Shown here in pieces: positions 48,995 through 61,547 of a DNA stretch of 64,000 nucleotides (position 1 is the first letter of the stretch; every line of letters starts with the position of its first letter). The notes under the pieces were generated by a model, which did not search any database, was not told where the DNA came from, and was given only the letters and a program-made list of their open reading frames with translations. The position numbers were made by a program, and so were the translations under genes. Source of the stretch: Dendrobium chrysotoxum (lineage: Eukaryota > Streptophyta > Magnoliopsida > Asparagales > Orchidaceae); NCBI GenBank assembly GCA_019925795.1, contig CM034314.1, positions 35,395,774 through 35,459,773 on the forward strand. Direction: 5' to 3'.

Positions 48995-50397
48995 GTGTAA
49001 TTGATTATAATGATATAAACATATTTATTAGTATTTATATTAATAAAGATGCATACTCTCTACACGCAACTCACATAAGTCTAAGCTTAATTATCCTCAA
49101 TATTCTTATCCTACTTTTCAAATTGGTACCTTGTATTGCATTATCATGTTCCAATGTCATGTTCATACATCGTGGTAGCAGGAACTATAACATAACAAAG
49201 TGAAATGAACTTTTTCAGTTGTTTTAAGTTAAAGTATTTTTTAACATTACAATTAAATTGTATATTATAAATAGATGCGATACTGACACATTTTGGATCT
49301 GAATGAAATAATCTTTGTGCTCTCAGGTTGATTGAATAGCTGCACTGCCATTTCAACTTCTGTATTTTTGTTCCATGTTAACTTCAGTCCTAATTTCTGC
49401 ATGATTCCTCATCTTAAGGATCAAATCTTTTTTTTGGTTTTTCATTCCACAAAACTGTTCAATTTACTTGCAATATATTTACTATTTCTATGCAGATCAT
49501 AGGTAATTAAACGAAGTAGAATGAAGCACACTCATGAAAATCAAATTAGGATGATCAATTATAGGTTGTCTTGTTTAAATATTTTATTATATGAACAAGG
49601 TTCACAAGATTACTTGATAATAAGTAGGAATAAGGTCAGTTACAGTTAAGAAAACACAAAATCAATTGCATATTGAATTTTATAAAGGTAGCTAGACAAT
49701 TTATAGTTTGATAAAGATTACAGGCCGGACTTCAGCCATTCCATAATCTCTGCCTTGAGAAGTGCGGAGCATGTCAACTTGGCAGCTAGGTTCCCACCAT
49801 ATATGACTTATAGTGCACAGCAGTTTCGGACACACATGTCAGAGTTTATTATTATTTTTATTTCATTTGAGGCACAATTTAACATGCCAGAAAAGTTTCA
49901 GTTCTTGAGATCTGTGTGACATTACATATCTGTATAATATAGAGTTTATAGGCATCTTCGAAAATTTTGAGTCCTAGCTAGATTAGCATATAAAGAAGTA
50001 GACGCTTTTAGTAACAAAATAAATTAACATATATGTAAGTTTAAAGTCCATACCATATCTGTCATTCTTGTTGCTTGAGCTATATTTGTTAAATATAAGA
50101 GTGTAACTAAATTTGTTTGACTGTGAAGCAACTCTTTTATCCATCACATATTTCCTTGAAGCTTCAATAGAATATATAATGCAAAGTTATGCTGAATCAC
50201 AATGCCAGATTTGGCTTAAGTTTCTGCTGATTTATGGAAACCCAGAAATAGTAACCGATAGTTAAAATGTATGTTTGGTACTCCCAAGGAAAATAATTCG
50301 AACGTTATATAGTACTTGCTGGACCATACGATGTGGTCGTCAACTTTCTGCTTCCTAAGAACTTCTTAATACTGATTTTTCCCCCATTAATTTGCAG
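48995..50397 (+). other. Intron 3' segment free of recognisable transposons
   Basis: About 1.4 kb next to exon 50398-50479. It looks unique, with a C/T-rich acceptor at the end. It is a candidate to retain ancestral regulatory sequence, but I could not point to a specific site. Confidence 0.45.
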
Positions 50398-50479
50398 TGT
50401 AAAGGGAACTATCGAGCGATACAAGAAAGCTAGTGCTGATAATTCCAATTCGGGATCAATATCTGAAACAAATGCTCAG
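50398..50479 (+). CDS. AG: AGAMOUS-like MADS-box protein, second coding exon (I region)
   Basis: This 82-nt exon completes the split Ser codon and adds 27 codons: VKGTIERYKKASADNSN, then SGSISETNAQ. This is the I (intervening) region that sets dimer choice. VKGTIERYKKA with SGS.SE.NAQ is typical of the AGAMOUS C lineage. The D-lineage SEEDSTICK proteins differ here (IRSTIDRYKK-type), which argues against an oil-palm SHELL-type orthologue. The acceptor is TTTGCAG, the donor GTGATT at 50480, and the exon ends in phase 0. The exon length fits the family. The K and C domain exons (next would start YYQQE) are not in the window. Confidence 0.92.
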
Positions 50480-52079
50480 GTGATTATTACTAGTCTCCCA
50501 TAATACATGCTTGCATAATTATATGTTCTATTTGTTCATTTCGCATTAAGAAATAAATAAATAAGAAATGAGTAACTTAGGAGGATACAGGATAATGTTT
50601 CGCAAATTTCATAAATAATATTGGATATCAAGTACGTTGATGATCATAATCGATTATTAATTAGCTTCTAGTCAACAATAATATTTTTTTTTTTCAATTC
50701 ACGCAGCAAGTTTAAAAGAGTGACCTTTGATTTTCTTAGGCCAATTTTCTCTGAGATTTAAACTAGTTTATATACATAAGATGGTAGTTTCTAATAGTTA
50801 AGAAAAATCTCAAGAGAGGATAACTAATCTTGCCAAATGTAGTGGCTTAAGAAATCCAGTGAAGCATGACAGTGAAATCAGGAGATGTGATCTGACGAAT
50901 GAAGGATTGAAAGTTAAGAAGACTGAGAAACCACATCTTTGCATATAGGAGAAGACGGCACTAGTGAATGGGCAACGGAAATAGAGATAGGTAAATCCCG
51001 ATCAAGAAAGAACAAATCAACCAAGGAAGCAAATAATCAAATTGAATGCAGCCAAATTAAAATTTTGTGACTTCTACAAGCTAAGTTGACCTCATAAAAT
51101 ATAAAAAATTTCGAAATAAACTACAAAATATGGTAGAGTATGAATTGAAGGAGATTGAAGTTGAACTAGATACATTAATTGATTCCTGCTACTTAAATTG
51201 TTGCTTATTTTTTGTAGAAGAATTAAGTGATATATTTTTATTTGATTATTGTTTCAAAGATTTATTTCTTTCGATGACTTTACTTAAAATATTAAAATTA
51301 ATATTATATCCTCTTTTTAAATATATCTATTAGATATATTTCTGCTCTTAAAAAATACTTATAAGTTTAAAATAATCAAAATATCTTAACTCAGATTTTA
51401 AATGACTTGATTTATACAATCGTTTTAGGTGCTCAAAAATCTTAGAAATTTATAATTTTCTTAAAACAAAAAGGAAAAGAAATGACTTGATTTGTTTAAT
51501 CATTCTCTTGGTAGTTTAAAGTTCCATGCATTTTAAATATACTGTGGATAAGATGATGTCTTATTTGAATATATTTTATTGTATTTCCCAAAAAAAAAAA
51601 AGAATATATTTTAATGTACACTTTTTTGGGAAATGTTTAAATGTACTCTCAGTGAAAATCTTTAACAATGATGGCCTTGTTTTGCATCTCCATCACGTCA
51701 AGGGTTTCATCAATCAAATCTCAAGAGGGTTTTTTTTTTTGGTTTTTTGGGTAAAAATCCCTAGAGTGAAACGCTACTCGATTTTAACATACTTTTTCTT
51801 TAATAGTGTTAGTTGGTAGCTTGAGGCTTCCTTTTGTTCAGCGTAGATTAGAATAGCTTGTTAATACGCTCAACCACCGGTATTGTCGCAGTTCCTTCAG
51901 ATTTGCTTTACAAGTCCATATAGTTCTTAATTGAGTATTACATGTGCCGTTAACGCTAATTCTTTTTTGCCTCTTCATATAATTTCTAATCCTGTAAATT
52001 TGCTCTACACAATTTTCCTTTATATATATATATATATATATTGATTCATGAATGACATTAGACTTTAATAGCAAGCCTA
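50480..52079 (+). other. Start of the next intron, no feature beyond small repeats
   Basis: It is AT-rich. A (TA)n run lies at 52021-52040 and an A-run at 51590-51600. Frames of 67-97 codons are chance. I looked for the family's next exon (62 nt in Arabidopsis AG) and did not find it here or in the rest of the window. Confidence 0.6.
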
Positions 52080-54960
52080 ATCTCTAAGTGAATGACCTAA
52101 GAGAGAATTTGTAGAGAACTCAAGAAAAATGATACTCTCAAACTAGCATAAAATTCATTAGAATCAATCAAAAGTCTTAAACTATTAATCACCTCTCTTA
52201 TTTATGGGGTTCTAAGGGCTACAACAAGGTGAGCTAAGCTTTCCAATAACTAAGCTTGGTGAGCTTGTATGAGAATGATCACTGTAGGAGAGAGCGAGTG
52301 ACTGAGATGTCTATCCAAGTATGTGGTAGGTATTGAGTAACAAGCTTGACATGGAATCTACCATTCACCATTCACCCTGTAAAGGGGCTAGCTCCATTGT
52401 ATGTCCAGGTGAGTTGCGCTTGTAGATCAAGTTGGGTGAGTTTTCCTATGAGTAATCGGCGAGTAGCACCACTTAGATAATTAGACGAGTTCCTCCCATG
52501 AGCCCTTATTGGGCAAGTTCCTCTATCATGACTCGCAGGCAACCTGCTAAATACCTTTGAATGTATGCACGAGTATACATTTAGTTCCTCGATGTACTAG
52601 GCCCCTTTGAAAGAGAATTGATGAAAAGGATGAATGAATAATATTAAATGCGACTACTGAACATCGAGCAAGAAAGTAGATGCATAGCTACATTTCTATT
52701 TTTACTATAGCCTTGATGACTACGCTGATTCACATTGATGACGATAAACTGATTTGACACCACCTCCCACTCAACTCTATATAAATAGGGAATTTGCATT
52801 AAAAGAGCTTTACTCTTGTGCTTTAGTGATCTAAGAGCCCACGGGTTTGTAAAATTGAACCCTTTCCAGATAGCCCACTCCCATATGAGGACTTCGAAGA
52901 AGATTGCATTTCACCATGGGAGAACTCTGAGGTTAAAGAAAAAGGTGACCGAGATCTTGCTGAGTAGAGAAGTCAATGGTGGCACCTTGGTAGTGCTACA
53001 GATCTACAAACTCATGGCCTGCCCCTCCAACAAAGAAGAGTAAAGGCAATGAATCATACAATTGATATGCCGACTATGATAATAGATGATGTTGAGCCTC
53101 CACTATTGGTGATGATGTTTATCTTTTTGCGAGGATTATTCTGCCTCTTGATGAGGAGGATAAGCCTCTTGACATGCGACTGAAGAGATGAGTGGTGTTG
53201 GGCCACCTAATAGTATAGAATGCAGAGGAGGTCCCTTTCCTGAGGTTGGCGTAAGTTTTAAGCACCTCTACCTCGGTTAGGTAAGAGAAAATGGATGTTT
53301 AATTATTTATAAATTGTATTATTGGGAAAAAAAAGATATTTGCTATAAGAGAGTCTATAGTCTTTCTTTTCCTCGAGTGAGCTACTATGGCACCTATCAT
53401 GTGAGCAGAAGATGAAGGCTTTGAAATAGTGTAAACTCCTTTAATACTCAAGGGAGACTATCATGCTGGATCGATTCTTAGTTATGTCCTTAAGTATTTT
53501 AGATCTATCCATCAATGAGATTTCTCTCTTGATTATAATGGCGTTGCCTATGGTAGAATTTCTAGATGTCGAGCCTTCAAGAGTGGAAAAACTTATAGGT
53601 CCTAGTGAGCAAGCGAAGGTTATCAGAGTGGAGCAGGTTGAGACAGTGATCGAGGAGGTGGGAGAAGCATGTCTATGAGGTGTATAAGGAGAAGCCTATA
53701 CGCTCACTATTATGTGGTCATTCTATCGATGTCTTCCCTCCCAAGGGTCACTCTCGCTAGAGGAGGTCATTGAGGGACTATCTCAGAGAACATGATGAAC
53801 ATTAAAGGTCTTAGAGAGTGTGGCATCTCATATGAAGCAATGACCTTAAAGGACATTGATCTAAGGTGAGAGCACATCAAGCTGAAGAGTGAGCTCTCTA
53901 AGCTAATGAGTGTGGTTACCTCCCTGAGGTCAAAGATGAGGGTGGCTTACCATTAGGTGAAGGCAACCAATTTCTTGGTAGGTGGTAAATTTGTATTAGA
54001 TTATTTAGCATGGGTAGGGGGATGATGCCAGTGATGGTGGCAGATCCTGTTAGTAGGTCTTTTCATGGTGGTGAGTATCCCTGTACCACTTTTATCGATC
54101 ATTATGTAAAAACTTATTTTTATTAATAAAATCTTATATTTTGATGAGTTTATTACTCTTATCTTTTTTGCTCGTAATTCTTTATGATGTGGCAAGTACT
54201 ATGTATTCATTAAGTGAGACTGTCTCATGAGTACTTTAGTTCGATCACTATGACGAGCAGCAATGTGTCTGCCCTTTGAGTGACTAATAGAATATGGGAG
54301 ATTTTTGAATTTTTGGGTTTTGCCTTATTTCGATAAGTGAGAATACACGGTTATCTAGCGAGTTAACTAATATACTTAGGAATGATAATTTTCCTAGATT
54401 TGCAAAGATGTGATTTTTGGTGAGTGGGACTTTGGGGGAGTATGTGTGAGATAGTTATTGTCGACTACTCGATGAGGCATGTGAGTAAGAGCCATCAAAT
54501 TTTTGGGAGTGATGGAGAAAGAGAGAAAATAAGATCCTTGCATTTAATGATGATGTGAGTGGTACCTTGATATCCATATAAAATACTTTTGCCTATAAAT
54601 TCTAGAGGTAGGCACCTTGAGGGTGAGCGATCTACTTTCTCTTCTAGTTCTCTTTCCCCTTACTCCATTGTTGCTTTGTGAAAAAAAGTGCTCTACAATG
54701 TTTGCCAATGCTAATGATCATCTTGAGTCATGGGGGTCAGTCAAGTGTGCTAGGTTCTTCTACCACAAATTTGGCTTCTCACACAGTGATTTAGACATGC
54801 GAGTGGTGAGTGAGGATGATCACTTGAGCACTCCTTATGAGGATGTATTGTGTGTACCCTATGACCACTTCTCCATGGGTTATGATTCCCTCTCTATTTT
54901 TAGTTTAAGGAGATCCTCAACTAATTTGGGGTTGTATTAGCATAGGTGTTATCAAATTCT
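52080..54960 (+). mobile_element. Unclassified repeat-like block, LTR-type promoter inside
   Basis: GC is higher than in the flanks. TATATAAATAG at 52778-52788 with a downstream leader looks like an LTR promoter on the + strand. Beyond it, broken + strand frames (52816-53043, 53463-53678, 54617-54940) have charged, helical-looking segments but no domain I recognise. Between 53800 and 53970 a frame rich in K, E, L and S reads like a coiled coil. It may be a non-autonomous LTR element (LARD) with decayed ends; no matching LTR pair was found. Confidence 0.35.
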
Positions 54961-55300
54961 ATGGAGTTGATCATTTCATAAACTTTTTACCAACACAAGT
55001 AAATGTTATGGTGATAGCTCAAACTATCTTGACAAGTCTTCACTATTATGACTTTCAAGGATAAGTGTGTGTAGTTCTTAGTGATAGTGATGAAGGCTGG
55101 CATGCAAATTACAATCTTTTAATTATGATTATTATGTTGTGGTGTAAATCCTATTCTACACAATAGTATGTGTTGTGTCAAGTAATAAAATGATAAAAAA
55201 GTATTATTCCCATGAGGATTTGAATTACCTTAAGATCACTCTAATAATGTTTGTATAAACTACTTAGTTTATCTTATCAATGGAACAAAAAAGGAATGCA

Positions 55301-55317
55301 ATTTAAAATTAATAGCT
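55301..55317 (+). repeat. Target-site duplication, left copy (L1 LINE)
   Basis: ATTTAAAATTAATAGCT at 55301-55317 recurs as ATTTAAAAATTAATAGCT at 61530-61547 right after the A tail, with one extra A. It fixes both ends of the LINE. Confidence 0.9.
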
Positions 55318-55341
55318 CTTTTTGGGGCGATCTTCCTGCTC

Positions 55342-57427
55342 TTGGCGGTGGCTCCTCCGTCGACCACTTCTGACCGTCGAAAGTCTTCCACTTTGATCGC
55401 TGGTAACGCTCGCCGGTTTGCATCGGCTGGTGGTCTAATGATCGGGGAATGGCTCCCTCCCGGCACGTCTATGCCTGGAGGTGTCGCTAGTCGTAAATCT
55501 GTTCCTAACCTGGCAGTTATTGAGGAACACAGAAGATCGTCGAATGGGGCTCTGGTTATCAAGGAGAATGTAGTCTTGGAGCCAGGAAAGGTTTCTGTTG
55601 TTGAAGGTAAAGGTAAGGAAATTTTAATTAATGCTGATTGTATTACTCCGCAGAATTTCAAAGCTTCTGAACTCTCCCCATTAAAAAATAATGATCTTGA
55701 GGCTTCGTCTTCAGGTATGAACATCTTTGTTAATAGATTTGGCAATTCAAATGCAATCCCCGTCATTAACGATGGTGTGATAAATGCGAATTCCCTGTTA
55801 TCTAATAACAAAAATGTTTGTGTTAATGATGACAACCTTGTGAATGGGGGTTCTGTTGAGATGTGTAATGGTATTACAATAGATTTACAGATTTTTGAAA
55901 TAGGTTCTGCTGGTCTTAAGTCCCGCCCAGCTATGGGAAATCAGCTTAATGTTTGGAGGAAAAAGGATTACATCAAGGTTTCTGATTTGGATTTTGGAAA
56001 TTGTTTATCGGAGGATGGTTTTATTGTCAGGCTCCATGAACAATGTGAATTGGAAAATTCTAGGAAACTTCAACTTTCTTTGGTAGTAAATGTCTTTGGT
56101 GGAGAAGCCCCTTTAGCTCTGAGCTAAGGAAGCAATGGTCGCAGTTCGGGAAATTCCACCTTACGACACATGGAATGGGGTAGTTTCTATGTTCTTTCTT
56201 TGAACATGAGCATTTGGATGCTGTGTTGTGCAATGGTCCTTGGTATGTCAATGGCCACATTGTTGGAATTTATAGGTGGTCTCAAAGTTTTTCGCCCAGT
56301 TCTCTTAAAGGACTGACTGCTCCGATTTGGATCAGATTGCCACACCTTCCGCTACATTGCTGGGATGAAATCAACATCTGCAGAATTGCTTCTTTGGTTG
56401 GAAATCCTTACCTGATCAACCGTAATATGATTCAATGGGGGAGAAGAGAGTTTGGTAGAGTGTGTGTTCGTATAAGCTTGATGCGAAATTGCCTTTGGGG
56501 GTTTGAGGGGAAGGTATTGGAGGTAAATTTTATCAAAAAATTGAATATGAAAGACTTCCTCTCTTCTATTTTCATTGTGGGAAAATTGGACATGGTAAAA
56601 AAGATTGCGACATTGCTAATCTAAAGTCCGGTATTGGCTCTAAAAATCATGTAGTTGGTGATAATTCCAACCTCAATGCTGCGATTCGAGCTACTGCTCC
56701 TATTCAGGAAATTCCTAGTGAACAAGCTGATAATGCTATTTATGGTCCATAGATGTTAGTTAATCATGGGAAGAAAAGGTTTATTAAACCTATTAGCAAG
56801 AAATTTCATCCTCGTCCTTTAAGAAATGAAGGGAGGAATGCTTCTGCTGTGAACATAGGAGTAAAGGTAGTCCCTGTCAAGGTGGCTTCTGATTGCTCCT
56901 CTCCTAGTAAATTGGGTATGGATAACAAGTCAGCTCCAGTGGTGGCATCAGGATTATCAAAAACTATTGTCATCTGTGAGGATAACAGGTTTAAAGCTCT
57001 ATTAGATCTTACAGAAGAAGAAGAAAGTTTGGACGTGATTGTTAATGCTGAAGCTTTTAGTGATCCCAGGGATACTGACAGCTTTGGTCAGGATGGAGGA
57101 GTGGGTAGGAGGGATGAGAACATCTGTACTGAAGAAGTATCATATGCTCGGGTGGATCTTGAGTTGGAAGAAGGAGAAATAAAAAATAATGTTCCTTTAT
57201 TTTCTTCTTCTAAAGATACTGATAGTATAATTGAAGAATTTTCTAAGTCCACAGAGGTGGCTAGCAATATGGAGATTATCAATTCAAGTTCTCAGAAACA
57301 TAAGTTAGTTAAAGAACTTAAGTCCCTTGGGCCATTGAGTAAGTCTTCGAGAACTAGGAAATACGAAGCATTGAACAAAGGTAAGAGCAAGGGTCCTTCC
57401 CCCTCCATAGCTAAATGTCAACCATAG
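55342..57427 (+). pseudogene. L1 ORF1 (DUF4283 and zinc-knuckle protein), frameshifted
   Basis: This is the RNA-binding ORF1 protein of a plant L1, in three frames (55342-56127, 56214-56624, 56753-57427). The N-terminal third is Ser/Asn-rich. The DUF4283 domain spans the first frame change and continues with HLDAVLCNGPWYVNGHIVGI and PIWIRLPHLPLHCWDE. A zinc knuckle near 56560-56610 reads YFHCGKIGHGKKDC, where the first Cys position holds Tyr (TAT), so the CCHC set is incomplete. The C-terminal third is acidic and ends at TAG 57425-57427. It is broken by at least two frameshifts and a stop near 56750. Confidence 0.85.
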
Positions 57428-60400
57428 CTATTTGGAATTGTAGAGGAGCCAGGAAAAGGAGGGCTTCTCTATATCTCAAGGAGTTTGTGAAAATTCATGA
57501 TGTTTTTTTTGTGGGTTTGTTGGAAACCGAATTGACCTCCATTGGTAGAAATGAGGTTAATTTGTTGATTGGGGATGGCTTGGACTTTTTTGATGTTCCC
57601 TCAGAAGGATTGTCTGGTGGTATTCTTGTATTATGGAAGTCGAGTATGGCTGCTTTTTCAGTTGTGGAATCTTCTTCCCAATTGATAGTTGGTGATCTTG
57701 AGATAGTTAACAAGGGTACATGGATAATTGCATCTATGTATGGGAATAAAGACGTGGTTAAAAGGAGGTATCTATGGGAGAGATTGGAGATACTTTCTAT
57801 TGTAGAGGTGCCTATGGTGGTGGGGGGTGACTTTAATTGTATAATTTCCAAAGAGGATAAAAGAGGAGGGAAAAGATTTTTGTTTTCCCAAGGTCCCAAG
57901 GAGATAAAGACCTTTTTGTCTAAAAATGACTTTCATGAGGTTGGGTGCATTGGTCCCAAGTTTACTTGGTGTAATAACAATGTTGGAGGGGCTTGAATCC
58001 TTGAAAGATTGGATAGGTGTTTCCTTAATTCGAATGCTATTAATTCCTCTCATTGTATAGTGGTTAGACACTTGGCTAGAGTGGCTTTGACCATTGCCCT
58101 ATTTTACTTCATCTCCTAAACTTTAATCCGATTGCTAAAAGGCATATTAAGTTTGAGGATGTCTGGGTTTCTTACCCAACAGCTTCGGCCTTGGTGAAGA
58201 AAGAAAGGATCAAGGTCTATCATGGGAGTTGGTCTCACATTCTCAATATCAAATTTAAGAGAGCTTTGAAGTCACTATTTTTTTGGAGTAAAGCTAAACT
58301 CAAGGACTTAAACCAAATGAAGGATTGCCTTTTGAATGATATCTTGGAGCTCCAAATTAAATAATCTGACTTTGGTTTTCTTTCAGAAGAAGACTAATGG
58401 ATACTCAAATCTAAGATGAATGAGCTAAATTCTACTTTGGCTCGTTTGAATACTTGGTGGAGGCAATGAGCTAAGGTCAAGTGGATGGGTGATGGTGACT
58501 GCAATTCCAAGTTTTTCCAGTTGTTTGCTAGTGCGAGAAGGAATTCTAATCACATTTTCAAAATTAAGAATGAGAATGATGAGCTGGTGGAAGACTTAAA
58601 TCAAATTAAGGAGGTATTTCTTCATTTCTATTAGCAAAAATGGAATCAGAGGAGCTGTGTCTTGGTGGGCTGGCCTATTCTGATAAAAATTCTGAATGAG
58701 AATGATATGGAAATGTTAAACAGGGACTTTAGTCTGGAAGAAGTGGAGCTGGCTCTGAAGCAAATGAGTGGTAATGTTGCTCCTGGCTTTGATGGTATTT
58801 CCTATTCCTTTATTAAATCATATTGGAATATTATTAAATCAGATTTTTGGAATGCTATTAATCATTTCCTTTGTACTGGGGAAATGAATGATGTTTGGAA
58901 AGATACCTTGATAGTGCTTATTCCAAAGGTAAGCAATCCAGTGTCTCCATCTAATTATAGACCTATTAGTCTATGTAATTCTGTTTATAAAGTGGCGGTT
59001 AAGGTGATATTGAACAGATTGCTTTTTGTTATTCCTAATATGATCTCGGAAGAGCAAGTGGCCTTTTTGAAAGGTAGATTGCTGTTGGATCATGTGTTGA
59101 TTGCCCAAGAAGTGTTCCACAAGTTTAGATATTCTAGATCTTCAAAAGGACTTGTCTCATTAAAAATTGATATGGAACAAGCATATGATTCAATGTGCTG
59201 GTTAACTCTAAAGAATGTTTTAGAGTATTTCGGGTTTCTTAACATGATTTTCAAACTCATTTTGGAATGTGTTAAAGATCATATGTTTTCTTTGGTTATT
59301 AACGGCAATTTTTTCAGAATGGATCAAGGCTAGGAGTGGATTTCGACAAGGTTGTCCATTATCTCCTCTTCTTTTTATTCTATGCTCTCAGCTTTTATCT
59401 AATGCTTTCATTCAAAGAGGTGGATCAATTGGGGTCAGTATTAGTTCTATTGGCCCTAGGATCTCTCATTTACTTTATGCAAATGATGTTATTATTATTT
59501 TTAAGCGAATTTGAAAGCTATAAAGGAGATCAAGGGGATTCTTGATAACTTTTGTGCCTGGACTGGACAACGTATCAATGTTAACAAATCTGCTATTATG
59601 TTTGGTAAATTTGTTAAAAAAATTAAAAAGAAACCTATTTCTCGTATTATGGGGTTCAAGTCAGTAAAGGAATTTTGTTATCTTGATGTTAAGATTGCAT
59701 TGAGGAGACTAGTGCGAGCTGATTTCCAGTTCATGATTGACAAAGCCTTGAGGAAGCTTAATTTTTGGAGTAGTAAATTCATTTCTTTAGCAGGGAAATT
59801 TATTCTCGTTAAATCGGTTATGCTTATCCAACTTTTCATTGTACTCACTCTGTTGTCCCTAAAGGAGTGCTTGAGGAACTTGATAAATTATGTCGGAGCT
59901 TCATTTGGAATAAGTCGAATGGTAGATTGGGTCTTCATTATGTCAGCTGGAAGGTTTTATGTAAGCCAATAAAGTGGGGAGGTCGTGGGCTTCATTCCTG
60001 TGCTTCCAAAGTTGCTGCATTAAGGGCTAGGCTGGCTTGGAAATTTTTCATGACAAAGGTTCTATACTGCATAGATTTCTTTCTCCGAAATATGGTTCTT
60101 TGGTTAATGTCGGAAATTCAAGGAGGGGTAGATCACCATCTTGGAAACTAATTAAAGATGGTGGTAGATTACTCAATCCAATTGTTAGGTGGTCCATTAC
60201 TAATGGTGGATCCATTGATATCTATAAAGATACATGGATTTTGGACAAATGCATCAATAGATGGCCAACGTTTGTGGTGGTAGGAGACAATGATATTTCG
60301 ATGGATAGATTCATCATTGAGGGCGTATGGAATGAAGATGAGTTACTGAAATTCTTTAGTAAGGGTCTGGTGGACTTGATAATGCAGATAAATATTTACT

Positions 60401-61472
60401 CTGATTATGCAGAAGATAAGATGGAACTCATTTTTCAAAATTCTGGCAAAACAATCTCGGCTTTAGCTTTTGAGGCTTTGGAGAATGAGGAATATGAATC
60501 CCAGTATTGGAAATGGATCAAGAAGGCTAAGCTAATTCCTTGAGTGGAGGTATTTTGGTGGAGGTTGTTTAATAATGCTATTCCTACAGCTCAGTTTCTT
60601 GCTCACAGGAGATTCCAAGAGATCGTTACTTGTCCGAGAAACTGTAATGAAATTGAAGATTATGAGCATGTTGCAGTCAGGTGTGGTAAGTTAAAAGAAG
60701 TTATTCAACACATAAATATGTGGGGATTTGGGATACCATCGTTTGGCAAGTTTGAAGATTGTTACAAGTGGTTGAGTTTCCTTGTTTTGCATAATAGCAT
60801 GTTGGTAAACCTGTACTGTTCAGCTGTACTTCTTTCATGGAAAGCTGGGAATAATGGTATTCATAAAGGAGTGGAAGAGAGCTCCATAGTTATTGCTGCC
60901 AATGCAGTGTGTTATGCTTCTGTATCACGAGATTCTTGTAAATTCAGCTCGGGCCACTGGGTTGCTAACCAGTCGATCAGACTGTCCAATCTTTGGCATC
61001 CTCCTCCCCCCGATTAGTTAAAGGTAAATGTGGATGCTGCACTTGTTTCATCATATAAAGCTGGTATTGGCGGAGTTTTCCGTGATAGCAAGGCAGGTTT
61101 TTGCTAGCTTTTGGGAAGTCATGCCTTCATTGGGATATTTCACGGTTGGAGCTTATGGCTATTCAAGCTTTGAAGGAGGTCTGTAAAGATTGGATGTTCA
61201 ATTATAAAGGGATTATCATTGAAGGAGACAATTCTAATATTATCAAATTGCTTCAAGATGCTATGCTCAAAGGTGGCCAAGACTTTGAAGACCTTGCAAT
61301 CCTTAAGGAGTTCAATCACATTATTTTTAATTGTATAGATAAGGATTGTAATAAGTTAGCGGATTTGTGTGCTAACTTTGCTCTTGTTAGCAATTTCAAT
61401 CAGGAAGATTTTAGTTTGAATAAGGTTCCTTCTTCTTTTTATAATTTGTTAAAGGAGGAATCGACTTTGTAG
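57415..61472 (+). pseudogene. L1 ORF2 (endonuclease, RT, RNase H), interrupted
   Basis: The start ATG at 57415 overlaps the end of ORF1. Domains in order: an APE-type endonuclease (57415-57996) with IWNCRGA, LLETE and GGDFNC; a reverse transcriptase (about 58660-59510) with NYRPISLCN, LKIDMEQAYDS and GFRQGCPLSPLLF, then a catalytic box reading YANDV where YADD/FADD is expected; a zf-RVT segment (60544-60710) with WWRLFNNAIPT and CGK; and an RNase H of the plant type (61021-61330) with VNVDAAL, LELMAIQAL and EGDNSN. The frame changes repeatedly and TGA/TAG stops interrupt it, e.g. at 57994-57996 and 60541-60543. It would have copied its RNA into nicked DNA. It cannot do so now. Confidence 0.9.
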
Positions 61473-61529
61473 TTTGTATCTAGCTTCTTAGTGTTTTAAT
61501 GCAATCCTTTGCTTTTAAAAAAAAAAAAA

Positions 61530-61547
61530 ATTTAAAAATTAATAGCT
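61530..61547 (+). repeat. Target-site duplication, right copy (L1 LINE)
   Basis: ATTTAAAAATTAATAGCT directly follows the A tail and pairs with 55301-55317. Confidence 0.9.

Larger units (their letters stand above)
32361..50397 (+). other. 18,037-bp intron between MADS and I-region exons
   Basis: The donor is GTTTAT at 32361. The acceptor is a T/C-rich run ending TTTGCAG at 50397. Phase 2 is kept. In Arabidopsis AGAMOUS the equivalent intron is about 3 kb and holds enhancers read by LEAFY and WUSCHEL. This one is about six times longer. Stretches near both ends (32361-33800 and 49000-50397) lack recognisable transposons and are the best candidates for ancestral intron. The middle is built of LINE, CACTA and microsatellite pieces listed separately. 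Confidence 0.9.
55318..61530 (+). mobile_element. Nearly full-length L1-type LINE, sense to the MADS gene
   Basis: This 6.2-kb element lies between a 17-18 bp TSD and ends in A14 (61517-61530). It has ORF1 then ORF2 in the L1 order, overlapping by 13 nt (57415-57427). Its 3' end (AATGCAATCCTTTGCTTTT-An) differs from the LINE-tail family elsewhere in the window, so it is another lineage. Frames are interrupted many times, so it is inactive. It sits in the intron after exon 50398-50479 in the same direction as the gene. Confidence 0.9.

Noticed and set aside
32158..50479. Orthologue of the oil-palm SHELL (SEEDSTICK-type) gene
   Set aside because: The I region VKGTIERYKKASADN fits the AGAMOUS C lineage. 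The D lineage has a different start of the I region.
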